From: JBGVMW01 sp045125095
GTDB taxonomy: Bacteria > Bacillota > Clostridia > Lachnospirales > Lachnospiraceae
Assembly (NCBI GenBank): GCA_045125095.1
Contig: JBGVMW010000291.1
Span: forward strand, 1-6,468
Direction of reading: 5' to 3'
Length of the DNA: 6,468 nucleotides
The notes beneath the pieces were generated by a model, which made no database searches, had not been told where the DNA came from, and saw only the letters and a program-made list of their open reading frames with translations. Below are positions 6,195 to 6,468 of this stretch, piece by piece. Both the position numbers and the translations under genes were made by a program. The first letter of the stretch is position 1. Each line of letters begins with the position of its first letter.

Positions 6195-6321
6195 TGTAAG
6201 TGACTGCTTGTAAGCAGATAGCCGTATTGTTGAGGACGCGATCCTGTTTTGGCACTGCCTGCAGCACTTGTGTGTGTGAGAAAGAACTGGCTGTAGTGGG
6301 CGAAGTTCTTTCTCTTTTTTT
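6195..6321 (+). ncRNA. Predicted structured small RNA, about 127 nt, of the transposon right end
   Basis: The span from the predicted start to the terminator T-run holds no plausible rightward coding frame but has strong nested pairing. AAGTG(A)CTGC (6198-6207) pairs with GCAGCACTT (6261-6269), with one bulged A and two or three further wobble pairs outside. Within it GCAG (6214-6217) pairs with CTGC (6255-6258) and GCC (6221-6223) with GGC (6251-6253). The apex AGGA/TCCT (6233-6236, 6242-6245) closes a CGCGA loop. An internal loop of 6224-6232 opposite 6246-6250 could expose bases for pairing. The terminator hairpin is the 3' domain. The G-U pairs fit the + strand RNA and would be mismatches on the other strand. 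I recognise no known family (not tmRNA, SRP, RNase P or an obvious 6S RNA). It is complementary to the presumed leader of the transposition operon. The structure was folded by eye. Confidence 0.65.
6278..6321 (+). terminator. Rho-independent terminator of the small RNA
   Basis: GAGAAAGAACT (6278-6288) and AGTTCTTTCTC (6304-6314) form a perfect 11-bp stem with a 15-base loop, followed by seven T (6315-6321). There is no T-run in the leftward sense, so it acts on rightward transcripts. It also prevents the RNA promoter from reading out of the right end of the element. Confidence 0.88.
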
Positions 6322-6353
6322 AGTTACATTAAATATATCGACTAATAAGATGA

Positions 6354-6466
6354 GGAAATAATGTGCGGCAAAAAAATGCACATTGGATAAGCCATGATGA
6401 GAGAATAAGCGGAAATAATGTGCGGTAGAATTACAGTAGTTGGGAAATAAAAAATGCTGTATAACA
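6354..6466. repeat. Transposon right end with three candidate transposase sites
   Basis: Two identical 15-mers GGAAATAATGTGCGG (6354-6368, 6411-6425) repeat with 57-bp periodicity. A diverged third copy GGAAATAAAAAATGC (6443-6457) abuts the terminus TATAACA (6460-6466). Read inward they give GCACATTATTTCC, matching the left-end sites GCAAATTATTTC and GCACTTTATTCC. A reversed GCACATT (6378-6384) makes a small inverted repeat with AATGTGC (6360-6366). Confidence 0.75.
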
Positions 6467-6468
6467 AT

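Larger units (their letters stand above)
2887..6466. mobile_element. Tn7/Mu/Tn552-like transposon, about 3.58 kb, apparently complete
   Basis: The left terminus reads TGTTAAGCCGCAC inward and the right terminus reads TGTTATACAGCAT inward, the TGT...ACA ends of Mu/Tn7-type elements. Between them are four leftward genes (zinc-ribbon protein, DDE transposase, AAA+ ATPase, small protein) and one rightward predicted RNA. The transposase/ATPase pair and their sizes (423 and 269 residues) resemble Tn552 and TniA/TniB systems. No passenger gene, TnsA nuclease, TniQ/TnsD target protein or resolvase is visible. The left flank is ATAAAG (2881-2886) and the right flank starts AT before the window stops. 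A 6-bp target duplication therefore fits but cannot be confirmed. Exact termini are inferred from the repeat alignment. Confidence 0.85.

Noticed and set aside
6151..6381. A 76-codon leftward frame over the right end, overlapping the small-RNA region
   Set aside because: It overlaps the zinc-ribbon gene in another frame and crosses both hairpins and one candidate transposase site; the encoded sequence has no domain features.
6224..6466. Possible guide pairing between RNA loops and the element termini, as in IS110 bridge RNAs
   Set aside because: Only 6-base matches were found (ATTGTT 6226-6231 with the right junction; GCTGTA 6290-6295 with 6456-6461), which is chance level, and the transposase is DDE, not the IS110 type.

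Overview
The window suggests an AT-rich Gram-positive Firmicute, most likely a gut or rumen Lachnospiraceae-type Clostridium. Evidence is the strong AAGGAG/AAGGAGG ribosome binding sites, sigma-A-like promoters, short hairpin-plus-T-run terminators, and the kind of transposon present. This placement is inference; there is no marker gene.

Positions 1-2654 (+ strand, very AT-rich) hold three tightly packed genes: an AMP-binding adenylation enzyme cut off by the window start, a free-standing acyl carrier protein, and a condensation/acyltransferase-superfamily protein. Together they look like a split acyl-activating assembly line: adenylate an acid, load it on the carrier protein, transfer it to an acceptor. 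The product is unknown. The transcript probably ends at a strong terminator (2778-2809). A new promoter and ribosome binding site follow (2836-2880), but their gene is missing because a transposon begins six bases after the ribosome binding site.

Positions 2887-6466 are one apparently complete Tn7/Mu/Tn552-like transposon of about 3.58 kb, less AT-rich by eye than the flank. It has TGTTA...TAACA termini, three related candidate transposase sites at each end, and a leftward four-gene set. In transcription order the genes are a zinc-ribbon/HTH protein (DUF6431-like), a DD(35)E transposase with a Mu-type C-terminal barrel, an ExeA/TniB/TnsC-like AAA+ ATPase, and a small 107-residue protein (DUF6618-like). 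The transposase and ATPase overlap as TAATG. No cargo, resolvase, TnsA or TniQ is visible.

The most interesting item is at the right end. A complete rightward transcription unit has a near-consensus promoter (TTGATA, 17 bp, TATCAT) inside the first codons of the zinc-ribbon gene. It is followed by about 80 nt that fold into a nested multi-stem RNA, then by a strong terminator. This predicts a roughly 127-nt non-coding RNA carried by the transposon, antisense to the leader of the transposition genes. It may be an RNA-OUT-like regulator or, more speculatively, an RNA component of the machinery.
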